A DNA stretch of 64,000 nucleotides from Microbacterium sp. BLY. GTDB lineage: Bacteria; Actinomycetota; Actinomycetes; Actinomycetales; Microbacteriaceae. Position numbers and translations under genes: made by a program. The first letter of the stretch is position 1; each line of letters begins with the position of its first letter. Positions 42,468-50,532 of this stretch are shown here, piece by piece. The notes below the pieces were generated by a model. That model saw only the letters and a list, made by a program, of their open reading frames with translations, searched no databases and was not told where the DNA came from. Location of the stretch: positions 248,001 to 312,000 of the forward strand of contig NZ_JAGKSR010000001.1 of assembly GCF_017939615.1 (NCBI RefSeq). Reading direction: 5' to 3'.

Positions 42468-43751
42468 ATGCCCGTCACCCCGGACGCCCTCGCTCACGCC
42501 GAAGACCTCGCCGACTTCGTCGCCGCCTCGCCGTCGAGCTACCACGCCGCCGCCGAGACCGCCCGTCGCCTCGAGGACGCCGGCTTCACGCGGCTGCCGG
42601 AGGAGGACTCGTGGCCCGCGCCGGCCGGAGGGCGCTACCTCGTGGTCCGCGACGGCGCGACGATCGCCTGGGTGGTGCCGGAGGACGCGACCGCCACCAC
42701 ACCGGTGCACGTGTTCGGGGCCCACACCGACTCCCCCGGCTTCAAGCTCAAGCCGCAGCCGACCACCGGCGCCCGCGGCTGGCTGCAGGCGGCCGTCGAG
42801 GTGTACGGCGGCCCGTTGCTCAACTCCTGGCTCGACCGCGAGCTGCGTCTCGCGGGGCGTCTGGCCCTCGCCGACGGCCGCGTGGTCCTCGCCGACACGG
42901 GCGCCCTGCTGCGGCTGCCGCAGCTCGCGATCCACCTCGACCGCGGCGTCAACAACGGGCTCGCCCTCGACAAGCAGACCGAGACGCAGCCCGTCTGGGG
43001 GCTCGGCGACCCGACAGAGGCCGACATCCTGGCCGAGCTCGCCGATTCCGCCGGAGTGGACGCCGCCGAGATCCGCGGGTACGACGTCGTCGTCGCCGAC
43101 GCCGCGCGGGGCGCCGTCTTCGGCAAGGACGACGCCTTCTTCGCCTCCGGCCGGCTCGACGACCTCGCCTCGGTGCACGCCGGCGTCGTCGCCCTCGCCG
43201 CGCACGACCCCGCCGCCGGAGGGCCGATCGCGGTCCTCGCCGCGTTCGACCACGAAGAGCTCGGCTCCGAGTCGCGCTCCGGTGCCGCTGGCCCCTTCCT
43301 CGAGGACGTGCTGGAGCGGCTGTATGCCGGGCTCGGTGCGGACGGCTCCGCCCGCCGCCAGGCGTACGCGTCGTCCTGGTGCCTGTCCAGCGACGTGGGC
43401 CACTCCGTGCACCCGAACTACATCGGCCGGCACGACCCCGTCGTGCAGCCCGTGCTCGGCTCCGGCCCCATCCTCAAGCTCAACGCCAACCAGCGCTATG
43501 CGACCGATGCGGTCGGCGCCGCGTCGTGGCGGAACTGGTGCGATCGGGCCGAGGTGGTGACGCAGGAGTTCGTCTCGAACAACAGCGTGCCGTGCGGCTC
43601 GACCATCGGTCCCATCACCGCGACGCGGCTCGGCATCCGCACGGTCGACGTCGGCATCCCGATCCTCTCGATGCACTCCGCGCGCGAGCTCGCCGGGGTC
43701 TCCGACCTGCACGACCTGACCCGCGTGGCCGGAGCCTTCTTCGCCGGGTGA
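42468..43751 (+). CDS. apeB: M18 family aminopeptidase
   Basis: A 427-aa zinc aminopeptidase. The metal ligands and catalytic residues are seen in FGAHTDSPGFKLKP (His, Asp), FDHEELGSESRSGA (Glu-Glu) and SSDVGHSVHPNY (Asp, His). M18 enzymes cut N-terminal acidic or neutral residues and form cytosolic dodecamers. A TACGCT element sits 30-40 nt upstream and GGAAGG before the ATG. Confidence 0.9.
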   Translation: MPVTPDALAHAEDLADFVAASPSSYHAAAETARRLEDAGFTRLPEEDSWPAPAGGRYLVVRDGATIAWVVPEDATATTPVHVFGAHTDSPGFKLKPQPTTGARGWLQAAVEVYGGPLLNSWLDRELRLAGRLALADGRVVLADTGALLRLPQLAIHLDRGVNNGLALDKQTETQPVWGLGDPTEADILAELADSAGVDAAEIRGYDVVVADAARGAVFGKDDAFFASGRLDDLASVHAGVVALAAHDPAAGGPIAVLAAFDHEELGSESRSGAAGPFLEDVLERLYAGLGADGSARRQAYASSWCLSSDVGHSVHPNYIGRHDPVVQPVLGSGPILKLNANQRYATDAVGAASWRNWCDRAEVVTQEFVSNNSVPCGSTIGPITATRLGIRTVDVGIPILSMHSARELAGVSDLHDLTRVAGAFFAG

Positions 43752-43783
43752 ATCGGGCCGCGCGGAGTGCGCCCCCGGAGTGC

Positions 43784-43789
43784 CAGGAT
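43784..43789 (+). promoter_or_regulatory. -10-like element, permease/hydrolase operon
   Basis: CAGGAT lies 6 nt before the ATG at 43796. The first base is not T, so this is a weaker member of the leaderless set. Confidence 0.4.
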
Positions 43790-43795
43790 GTGAGG

Positions 43796-45235
43796 ATGAC
43801 CGACATCAGGCCGGCTCTCATCGAGCGTGCAGGCATCGAGATCATCCCCGAGTCCGAGCGGACCGCCCAGCCCCGTGACCTGTTCTGGCCGTGGTTCGCG
43901 GCGAACGTCTCGGTGTTCGGGATGTCGTACGGCTCGTTCGTGCTCGGCTTCGGCATCTCGTTCTGGCAGGCGACGCTCGTGTCGGTCATCGGCATCGTCG
44001 TGTCGTTCCTGCTGTGCGGGCTCATCGCGATCGCGGGCAAGCGGGGCTCGGCGCCGACGATGGTGCTCTCCCGGGCCGCGTTCGGTGTGCAGGGGCAGAA
44101 GGTCCCCGGGATCGTGTCCTGGCTCACCTCGATCGGGTGGGAGACCTTCCTCGCGATCATGGCGGTGCTCGCGACGGCGACCGTCATCACGCAGCTTGGC
44201 GGCGACGGGGACAGCCTGTGGCTGAAGATCGTCGCGACCGTGATCGTCGCGGCACTGATCGTCGCCGCCTCCGTGCTCGGATACCACACGATCATGCGGC
44301 TGCAGTCGGTGCTCACGTGGATCACGGGCGTTGTCACCATCCTCTACATCATCCTCGCCGCGCCGACCATCGACCTCGCCGCGGTGCTGGCCCGTCCCGA
44401 CGGCGGCATCGGCCAGGTCGTCGGCGCGCTCGTGATGGTCATGACCGGGTTCGGGCTGGGCTGGATCAACATCGCCGCGGACTGGTCGCGCTATCAGAAG
44501 CGCACCGCGTCCGACGGGGCGATCGTCGCCTGGAACACGATCGGCGGCTCGGTGGCGCCGGTCATCCTCGTCGTCTTCGGTCTGCTGCTCGCCGGATCGG
44601 ACGCCGAGCTCATGGACGCGATCGCCGCGGATCCGATCGGCGCGCTCGCGAGCATCCTGCCGGTGTGGGTCCTCGTGCCGTTCCTGTTCACGGCCGTGCT
44701 CGCGCTCGTCTCCGGCGCGGTGCTCGGCATCTACTCCTCCGGCCTGACCCTGCTCAGCCTCGGCATCCGCATCCCGCGGCCGTCGGCAGCGGCGATCGAC
44801 GGCGCCATCCTCACCGCGGGCACCATCTTCGTGGTGTTCTTCGCGACCGACTTCCTCGGCCCGTTCCAGAGCTTCCTCATCACCCTCGGCGTGCCGCTGG
44901 CCTCCTGGGCCGGCATCCTCATCGCCGACATCCTGCGGCGGCGGAAGGACTACGACGAGGCTGCGCTGTTCGACAGTCGCGGACGGTACGGCGCCTGGGA
45001 CTGGGTCTCGATCGGCACGATGATCGTCGCGAGCGTGATCGGCTGGGGCCTCGTGCTCAACGGCTTCGCGGACGCCGCACCATGGAACAACTGGCAGGGA
45101 TACCTCCTGTTCCTCGTCGGCGGGGCGGACGGCGACTGGGCGTACGCGAACCTCGGGGTGTTCGTCGCCCTGGTGCTCTCGTTCCTCGTGACCTGGTTCG
45201 CCCGGGCGGGGAAGATCCGGCGGCAGGAGTCGTGA
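43796..45235 (+). CDS. NCS1 purine/cytosine permease
   Basis: A 479-aa transporter with about 12 hydrophobic segments and the NCS1 signatures SFVLGFGISFWQAT, GKRGSAPTMVLSRAAFG and NIAADWSRYQKRTASDGAI. These carriers bring nucleobases, hydantoins or related compounds in with H+ or Na+. The next gene overlaps by 4 nt and encodes an isochorismatase-like hydrolase, so the pair probably imports and then hydrolyses an amide-containing nitrogen compound (inference). Confidence 0.87.
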   Translation: MTDIRPALIERAGIEIIPESERTAQPRDLFWPWFAANVSVFGMSYGSFVLGFGISFWQATLVSVIGIVVSFLLCGLIAIAGKRGSAPTMVLSRAAFGVQGQKVPGIVSWLTSIGWETFLAIMAVLATATVITQLGGDGDSLWLKIVATVIVAALIVAASVLGYHTIMRLQSVLTWITGVVTILYIILAAPTIDLAAVLARPDGGIGQVVGALVMVMTGFGLGWINIAADWSRYQKRTASDGAIVAWNTIGGSVAPVILVVFGLLLAGSDAELMDAIAADPIGALASILPVWVLVPFLFTAVLALVSGAVLGIYSSGLTLLSLGIRIPRPSAAAIDGAILTAGTIFVVFFATDFLGPFQSFLITLGVPLASWAGILIADILRRRKDYDEAALFDSRGRYGAWDWVSIGTMIVASVIGWGLVLNGFADAAPWNNWQGYLLFLVGGADGDWAYANLGVFVALVLSFLVTWFARAGKIRRQES

Positions 45236-45873
45236 GCCCTTCGACAAGCTCAGGGACCCCGGAGGCGGCAGGCTCAAGGACCCAGGAGGCGGCGGGCGCG
45301 GGGACCCCGGAGGCGGCAGGGTCCGGGGCCAAGGAGCGCTGGCTCGTGGTGATCGACCCGCAGGCGATCTTCGCGTCGCCCGACTCCGCCTGGGGCTCGC
45401 CGTTCTTCTCCGACGCGATGGCGAACATCCGGCGGCTCGCGGACGCCTTCGGCGAGCGCGTGATCGTGACCCGGTGGCTTCCGACGGCCGACCGCTCCAC
45501 CTCCTGGGGCGAGTACTTCGCCGCGTGGCCGTTCGCCGACCGGCCCGCCGACGACCCGCTGTATGCGCTGGTCCCCGACGCGGAAGGCCTCTCGCCGCAC
45601 CCCACCCTTGACCTCCCGACGTTCGGCAAGTGGGGCCCGGACCTGGAGGCCATCGTGGGGCGCGGGGGTCGGATCGTGCTGGCCGGGGTGTCGACCGACT
45701 GCTGCGTCGTGTCCACCGCGCTCGCCGCCGCGGACGCCGGGGCGCACGTGGCCCTCGCGGCGGATGCCTGTGCCGGCTCCACCGCCGAGAATCACCCGGC
45801 CGCCCTGCAGGTCATGAGCCTCTATCCCCCGCAGATCACCATCTCCGACACCGCCACCCTCCTCTCCCCCTGA
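45232..45873 (+). CDS. isochorismatase-like cysteine hydrolase
   Basis: A 213-aa hydrolase with the catalytic triad Asp (VVIDPQAIF), Lys (TFGKWGPD) and Cys (STDCCVVST). Members deaminate or deamidate nicotinamide, ureidoacrylate and similar substrates; with the adjacent NCS1 permease a pyrimidine or hydantoin breakdown product is plausible. The first about 33 residues (SPSTSSGTPEAAGSRTQEAA) come from the TTCGACAAGCTCAG repeat plus three imperfect repeats and are probably dispensable. A start further inside is possible. Confidence 0.8.
   Translation: MSPSTSSGTPEAAGSRTQEAAGAGTPEAAGSGAKERWLVVIDPQAIFASPDSAWGSPFFSDAMANIRRLADAFGERVIVTRWLPTADRSTSWGEYFAAWPFADRPADDPLYALVPDAEGLSPHPTLDLPTFGKWGPDLEAIVGRGGRIVLAGVSTDCCVVSTALAAADAGAHVALAADACAGSTAENHPAALQVMSLYPPQITISDTATLLSP
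45237..45260 (+). repeat. TTCGACAAGCTCAGGGACC repeat at hydrolase start
   Basis: CCCTTCGACAAGCTCAGGGA starts five bases after the GTG; its ends CCCT and AGGG are complementary. It is followed by a degenerate array GGACCCCGGAGGCGGCAGG repeated about three times to 45320. Confidence 0.75.
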
Positions 45874-46080
45874 CCCCCGCCCCCTCCCCCGCGCCCGTTT
45901 TCGATCCCGCACGCCGGCGAGACCTCCCAGCGGGACGGATTCCGCCCCTCGCGGGGGTCCGCTGGGCACGGATTCGATCCGGCACCGTGCTGCGGCGTTC
46001 GGGCGGGACGGAAAGTGCACCTCGGCAGCCGCGGGGAGGGGCGTTATTGGACCCGGCAGGGGCGAGCGTCAGGGCGAGCG

Positions 46081-46791
46081 TCAGGCGCAGGCGCGGACCG
46101 CGGCAGCGATGTCGGCGGGAGTTCCGCGCCAGGGAGCACCATGACCGGGAAGGACCCACTCAGCGTCGAGCGCGGCGAGGCGGTCGAGCGAGGCCAGGGC
46201 TTCCGTGGGCTCGTCGGTGAACGGGGCGGGTTGCGCCCCCTCCTCCCCCGTGAGCACATGCCGCGTGGTCAGGGCGTCGCCGACGAACACCGCGCCGACC
46301 GCCGAGATGTGCACCGCGATGCTCCCCGGCGAATGCCCCGGAAGACCCACGACGACCGGAGCGCCTGGGAGGTCGAGCACGTCACCGTCCGCGATCTCGG
46401 ACACCTCGGCGACGTGGTGCGTGCGGAGCGCACTCTTGCGGAGGCCGTAGGCGAGGAACCCGAGCGTCGGACCGAGCCGGGCAGGACCCATCGGGGTCTT
46501 CGGCTTCTCGCCGGTACGCACGCGGTGTGCATCGGCCCCGTGGATGAACACCGGAACGCCGGACTCGCGACGCAGTCGTTCCGCGAATCCGATGTGGTCG
46601 CTGTCGCCGTGCGTCAGCACGAGTCCGCGGATGTCGGACAGCGGTCGGCCGATCACGGCGAGCTCTCGCTGAAGGTCATGCCAGTGCCCGGGCAACCCGG
46701 CGTCGACGAGGGTGATGCCCTCGGGGAGGTCGATGAGGTACGAGGCGACGATGTCGTTGCCGAGGCGGTGGAGGTGGGGGGCGAGCTTCAT
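46081..46791 (-). CDS. MBL-fold metallo-hydrolase
   Basis: A 236-aa metallo-beta-lactamase-fold hydrolase. The metal motif is H61-G-D63-S-D65-H66, in which Asp replaces the second His of HxHxDH; later ligands are His in LPGHSPGS, Asp in VGDALTT and His in LPGHGAPW. Such variants hydrolyse lactones, thioesters or phosphate esters. It is divergent from a TetR gene across a double operator, so TetR probably controls it. The 207-bp stretch before it (45874-46080) holds no gene. Confidence 0.85.
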   Translation of the reverse strand: MKLAPHLHRLGNDIVASYLIDLPEGITLVDAGLPGHWHDLQRELAVIGRPLSDIRGLVLTHGDSDHIGFAERLRRESGVPVFIHGADAHRVRTGEKPKTPMGPARLGPTLGFLAYGLRKSALRTHHVAEVSEIADGDVLDLPGAPVVVGLPGHSPGSIAVHISAVGAVFVGDALTTRHVLTGEEGAQPAPFTDEPTEALASLDRLAALDAEWVLPGHGAPWRGTPADIAAAVRACA

Positions 46792-46814
46792 GATGATCCT
46801 CTCGGACGATTGCG

Positions 46815-46835
46815 ATGGCTACGTTACGTAGCTAT
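46815..46835. promoter_or_regulatory. TetR-type operator, copy 1
   Basis: A 21-bp near-palindrome that begins ATGGCTACGT and ends ACGTAGCTAT, on the MBL-gene side of the divergent region. Confidence 0.7.
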
Positions 46836-46836
46836 C

Positions 46837-46857
46837 ATGGCTACTGTCAATAGCCAT
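46837..46857. promoter_or_regulatory. TetR-type operator, copy 2
   Basis: A 21-bp palindrome with perfect outer arms ATGGCTA and TAGCCAT, one base after copy 1, giving a 22-bp period (two helical turns) on the same DNA face. It ends 12 nt before the TetR start. Confidence 0.7.
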
Positions 46858-46869
46858 CGAGGAGGATCC

Positions 46870-47394
46870 ATGCCCACCCCCGAACGCACATCGATCGATG
46901 CCATCGTCGCGGCCGGCCAGGAGATCATCGAGGCCGACGGCCCTGCGGGACTCACGATGCAGGCAGTCGCGGAGCGTGTGGGCGTGCGCGCCCCCTCCCT
47001 CTACAAGCGCGTGCGCGACCGTGAGGCCTTGCGTGTCGCGGTCGCCACGGCATCCGTCGATGCCCTCGCGACCCGGCTCGAGGCGGCCGGCGACGACCTC
47101 TCCACCCTCGCCCGGACCTATCGCACCTTCGCTCACGCACACCCGGAGGGCTTCCGCCTCATGTTCAACGCCGCGGTCCCCCGCGAGACCCTGGAACGCT
47201 CCGCCGCCCCCGTCATCCGCGCCTGCGCCACCGCGGTCGGCGAGGCGGACGCTCTCGACGCCGCGCGTCTCTTCACCGCCTGGGCCACCGGATTCCTGCA
47301 GATGGAGCTGTCCGGGGCCTTCCGACTCGGCGGTGACGTGGACCGCGCCTTCGAGTACGGCCTCCGGCGTCTCCTCGCGAGCCTCGCCGGGTGA
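46870..47394 (+). CDS. TetR/AcrR-family regulator
   Basis: A 174-aa regulator. The N-terminal HTH is LTMQAVAERVGVRAPSLYKR (residues about 31-50) and the C-terminal WHG-like domain contains TAWATGFLQMELSGAF. GGAGGA lies 4-5 nt before the ATG. With the divergent MBL hydrolase and the paired operators, it probably represses both genes and responds to a hydrolase-related ligand. Confidence 0.87.
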   Translation: MPTPERTSIDAIVAAGQEIIEADGPAGLTMQAVAERVGVRAPSLYKRVRDREALRVAVATASVDALATRLEAAGDDLSTLARTYRTFAHAHPEGFRLMFNAAVPRETLERSAAPVIRACATAVGEADALDAARLFTAWATGFLQMELSGAFRLGGDVDRAFEYGLRRLLASLAG

Positions 47395-47433
47395 GGACGC
47401 CCGTCATTCTCGATCCCGGGTCGCGGATGCTGG

Positions 47434-47439
47434 CACACT
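47434..47439 (+). promoter_or_regulatory. -10-like element, membrane-anchored esterase gene
   Basis: CACACT lies 6 nt before the GTG at 47446; a weak match that departs from TANNNT at the first base. Confidence 0.35.
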
Positions 47440-47445
47440 GAGGCC

Positions 47446-48504
47446 GTGGACGACTCCAGGAACAGCGACGCGACCGGGCCCGCACCATCGACCTCCCGCC
47501 GGAAGCCCTGGCGCCGCACGAAGATCGTGCTGGGAGCCCTCGCCGCCGTGGCCGCCGTCGTCGCGATCGTCGGAGCGCTCACCCCGTGGCCCTCGGCGAT
47601 GATCATCCGCTCGGTCTTCACGAAGGGCGGCGATGAGACCGCGGCGGAGATGACGAAGCATGTCCCCGACACGGCCCTCGACGAACGCAAGGACGTCGCC
47701 TACGGGGACGCCGGCGCGGACACGACGATGGACGTGTTCCGTCCCGCCGCCGCCGACGGTCCGCTGCCGACCGTCGTGTGGATCCACGGCGGCGCGTGGA
47801 TCTCCGGTTCCAAGGAGGATGTGGATCCGTATCTCCGCATCCTCGCCGCGGAGGGCTACACGACCATCGGCGTGAACTACACCCGCGGACCCGAGGGCGT
47901 GTATCCGCTCGCCGTCCACCAGCTCGACGCGGCCCTCGCCTACATCGACGCGCACGCCGAGGAGCTGGGCGTGGACCCGCAGCGCATCGTCCTCGCCGGA
48001 GACTCGGCCGGCGCACAGCTCGCCAGCCAGATGGCCACCCTCATCACCAATCCGGAGTACGCCGAGATCCTGGGCATCCGGCCCTCCCTGCGGTCGGACC
48101 AGCTCGTCGCGACGGTGCTGAACTGCGGCGTCTACGACCTCGCCGCCCTGGCCGAGCTGGACGGCGTCGCCGGGTGGGGCTTCAAGTCGGCGATGTGGGC
48201 GTACTCCGGGACGAAGACGTGGGCGGAGGACTCCACCGGGGCCACGATGTCGACGGTGGACTGGGTCACGGCGGACTTCCCCGCGACGTACATCTCCGGT
48301 GGCAACGGCGACGGGCTCACCTGGCTGCAGTCGATTCCGATGTCGAAGCGGCTGCAGGAGCTCGGCGTCGAGGTGACTCCGGTGTTCTGGCCCGCGCCGC
48401 ACGAGCCGGCCCTCCCCCACGAGTACCAGTTCCACCTCGATATGCCGGAGGCCCGGAAGGCCCTCGCCGACACCCTGGACTTCCTCGAGGCCCACACCCG
48501 CTGA
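47446..48504 (+). CDS. membrane-anchored alpha/beta hydrolase (esterase)
   Basis: A 352-aa protein with an N-terminal signal anchor (residues 26-50, VLGALAAVAAVVAIVGALT) and an HSL-type alpha/beta hydrolase domain. The oxyanion motif is WIHGGAWISGSK and the nucleophile elbow is AGDSAGAQLASQ; a late DFPATYISGGNGD carries the acid and PHEYQFHLD the His region. Secreted or membrane-bound short-chain esterase activity is likely. Confidence 0.83.
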   Translation: MDDSRNSDATGPAPSTSRRKPWRRTKIVLGALAAVAAVVAIVGALTPWPSAMIIRSVFTKGGDETAAEMTKHVPDTALDERKDVAYGDAGADTTMDVFRPAAADGPLPTVVWIHGGAWISGSKEDVDPYLRILAAEGYTTIGVNYTRGPEGVYPLAVHQLDAALAYIDAHAEELGVDPQRIVLAGDSAGAQLASQMATLITNPEYAEILGIRPSLRSDQLVATVLNCGVYDLAALAELDGVAGWGFKSAMWAYSGTKTWAEDSTGATMSTVDWVTADFPATYISGGNGDGLTWLQSIPMSKRLQELGVEVTPVFWPAPHEPALPHEYQFHLDMPEARKALADTLDFLEAHTR

Positions 48505-48509
48505 CCCGT

Positions 48510-48600
48510 CTGCACGACCCCGGTCCGGATGCACGACTCGTTCCCCCGGGAGTCCGTCCATCCGTCCTCCGGTCGTGCAGGTGGACCTGATCGTGCAGGC
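48510..48600. repeat. intergenic GCACGACC inverted repeats
   Basis: CTGCACGACC (48510-48519) and GCACGACT (48531-48538) pair with GGTCGTGCAG (48571-48580) and TCGTGCAGGC (48591-48600). It is related to the 67-bp hairpin at 15098-15164 and may terminate the esterase transcript before the kyn operon. Confidence 0.6.
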
Positions 48601-48648
48601 GGGCCGGGAATGGACATAACAGGTCTGTGACGACCGACACGGAAGTGA

Positions 48649-48654
48649 TATGTT
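48649..48654 (+). promoter_or_regulatory. -10 element, leaderless kyn operon
   Basis: TATGTT lies 6 nt before the ATG at 48661, inside an AT-rich patch. Confidence 0.58.
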
Positions 48655-48660
48655 CACGGA

Positions 48661-49512
48661 ATGCACACCGAGAACGAACGCGCCCTCGAATCCGGCATCG
48701 TCACCGACCTCTCGGGTCGCATGACCTACGGCTCGTACCTCGCGCTCGACCAGCTGCTCACGGCGCAGCACCCGGTGAGCGAGCCGCAGCACCACGACGA
48801 GATGCTGTTCATCATCCAGCACCAGACGACGGAGCTCTGGCTCAAGCAGCTGCTGCACGAGCTCAGCTCGGCCCGGGAGCTGCTGGCGGCGGACGATCTG
48901 CGCGAGGCCCTCAAGCGCATCGCCCGGGTCAAGCGCATCCAGGACGTGATGACGCAGCAGTGGTCGGTGCTCGCGACGCTGACGCCGACCGAGTACGCCC
49001 AGTTCCGCGGCGCCCTCGGCAACTCGTCCGGCTTCCAGTCGGTGCAGTACCGGGCGGTCGAGTTCGCGCTGGGGAACAAGAACGAGAAGATGCTGAGCGT
49101 CTTCCGCGACCACCCCGCGAACCTCGCGCTCCTCACCGCGGAGTGGGAGAAGCCGACGCTGTACGACGAGTTCCTCCGCTACGCCTCCCGCCGCGGGCTC
49201 CCCGTCCCGCAGGAGATCCTCGACCGCGACGTCCGAGAACCGTACCGTGAGACCCCGGATCTCGTCCCCGCCATCCGCGCGATCTATCAGGACCCCGGCA
49301 CCCACTGGGACCTCTACGAGGCGTGCGAAGACCTCGTCGACCTCGAGGACAACTTCCAGTTCTGGCGCTTCCGTCACCTCAAGACCGTCTCCCGCACCAT
49401 CGGGATGAAGACCGGGACCGGCGGCTCCAGCGGAGTCGGCTTCCTGCAGCGCGCCCTCGACCTCACCTTCTTCCCGGAGCTGTACACCGTCCGCACCGAG
49501 ATCGGGCCCTGA
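48661..49512 (+). CDS. kynA: tryptophan 2,3-dioxygenase
   Basis: A 283-aa heme dioxygenase that opens the indole ring of L-tryptophan to N-formylkynurenine. Family motifs are EMLFIIQHQTTELWLKQLLH, which holds the distal residues, and TGGSSGVGFLQRAL near the C-terminus. It is the first gene of the kyn operon; the next gene overlaps by 1 base (TGATG). Confidence 0.92.
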   Translation: MHTENERALESGIVTDLSGRMTYGSYLALDQLLTAQHPVSEPQHHDEMLFIIQHQTTELWLKQLLHELSSARELLAADDLREALKRIARVKRIQDVMTQQWSVLATLTPTEYAQFRGALGNSSGFQSVQYRAVEFALGNKNEKMLSVFRDHPANLALLTAEWEKPTLYDEFLRYASRRGLPVPQEILDRDVREPYRETPDLVPAIRAIYQDPGTHWDLYEACEDLVDLEDNFQFWRFRHLKTVSRTIGMKTGTGGSSGVGFLQRALDLTFFPELYTVRTEIGP

Positions 49513-50531
49513 TGCTCCGGGCGACGTTCTTCGACGGCGAGCGCTGGCGCGAGGGCGTCGTCGGGCTCGGCCGGGACGGGCGCCCCGAGCTCCGCGACGA
49601 GATACCGGAACCCGGCTCTCCGGCCCTCCGCGGACGCATCGTCGGCGGCTTCACCGACCATCACGTGCATCTGCAGCTCGTCGACCACGCCCTCCTCGCC
49701 TCATCGCGGCTCGGACGGGTGGTCGATCTCGGCGGCGACCCGTCGACCGTCGCGTCGATCGCCGTCCACAATGCAGGAGAACTGGCCGACGGAGGCGGCG
49801 CCGGCGCGGATTCGCGCACGGTGGGGCCGGATTCTCCTGAGTTGCGAACCGTGCGGTACGCCGGCGCCTTCCTCACTCCGCCGGGTGGCTACCCCTCGGA
49901 TCGGGCATGGGCTCCGGCCGGATCAGTGCGGGAGATCGCGGACCCCGCCGGGGCGGCGGCCGCCGTGGCGGAGATGGCGGCGTCGGGCGCGTCCTGCATC
50001 AAGATCGCGAGCAACAGCACCGCAGGCCCGGTGTTCGCCGACGATCTCTTCCGCACGATCGTCGAGCGCGCAGCCGCGCACGGCCTGCCCGTGGTGGCCC
50101 ACGCGGAGGGCCCCGGTGAGGCGCAGCGTGTCGTGCGCCTCGGAGCGACCCGGCTCGCCCACGCCCCGTTCACCGAGCGCCTGGACGACCAGGAGATCGC
50201 CGCCCAGGCGGCCCGCGCCTCCTGGATCTCCACGCTCGCCGTCCACGACCCGGACAGCCAGGCGATCGCGATCGACAACGTCGCCCGGTTCCACGCAGCC
50301 GGCGGCATCGTCCGCTACGGCACCGACATGGGCAACGGGCCCACCCCCGTAGACCTGAACTCCGCCGAGGTGGCAGCGCTCCGCGCCGCCGGACTCGACG
50401 ACGACGCACTGCTCCGCGCCCTCGCGCCGACCGACCCGCTCCTCCGCCCCGCCCTGCTCCTCCTGCTCCCCGACGGGTCCGCCGACCCGCTGACCGCCCG
50501 ACCGCTCACCCCCGCCGACCTGAAGGTGTGA
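49512..50531 (+). CDS. amidohydrolase-family protein in kyn operon
   Basis: A 339-aa metal-dependent hydrolase-like protein. Candidate metal residues lie in FTDHHVHLQ, VVAHAEGPGE, RLAHAPF and RYGTDMGNG, as in TIM-barrel amidohydrolases. It sits between KynA and KynU where the cyclase-type kynurenine formamidase KynB is usually found, so it may deformylate N-formylkynurenine (inference). Residues about 85-114 come from a decayed 90-bp palindromic repeat. The coupling on both sides (1-nt overlap, 1-nt gap) supports one operon. Confidence 0.75.
   Translation: MLRATFFDGERWREGVVGLGRDGRPELRDEIPEPGSPALRGRIVGGFTDHHVHLQLVDHALLASSRLGRVVDLGGDPSTVASIAVHNAGELADGGGAGADSRTVGPDSPELRTVRYAGAFLTPPGGYPSDRAWAPAGSVREIADPAGAAAAVAEMAASGASCIKIASNSTAGPVFADDLFRTIVERAAAHGLPVVAHAEGPGEAQRVVRLGATRLAHAPFTERLDDQEIAAQAARASWISTLAVHDPDSQAIAIDNVARFHAAGGIVRYGTDMGNGPTPVDLNSAEVAALRAAGLDDDALLRALAPTDPLLRPALLLLLPDGSADPLTARPLTPADLKV
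49762..49851. repeat. 90-bp decayed REP-like palindrome in amidohydrolase gene
   Basis: Left arm CCGTCCACAATGCAGGAGA (49762-49780) matches the ABC-F element's arm at 16 of 19 bases; the right arm (49833-49851) matches its partner at 17 of 19. The arm-to-arm distance is 52 nt against 51 nt. Confidence 0.72.
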
Positions 50532-50532
50532 C

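Noticed and set aside
45874..46080. Small gene between the hydrolase and the MBL gene
   Set aside because: Open frames are short, Pro/Arg-rich and without ribosome sites.
46847..46851. GTCAA in the TetR divergent region
   Set aside because: It is part of the second operator palindrome and lacks the CCCT part and the -10 spacing of the box.
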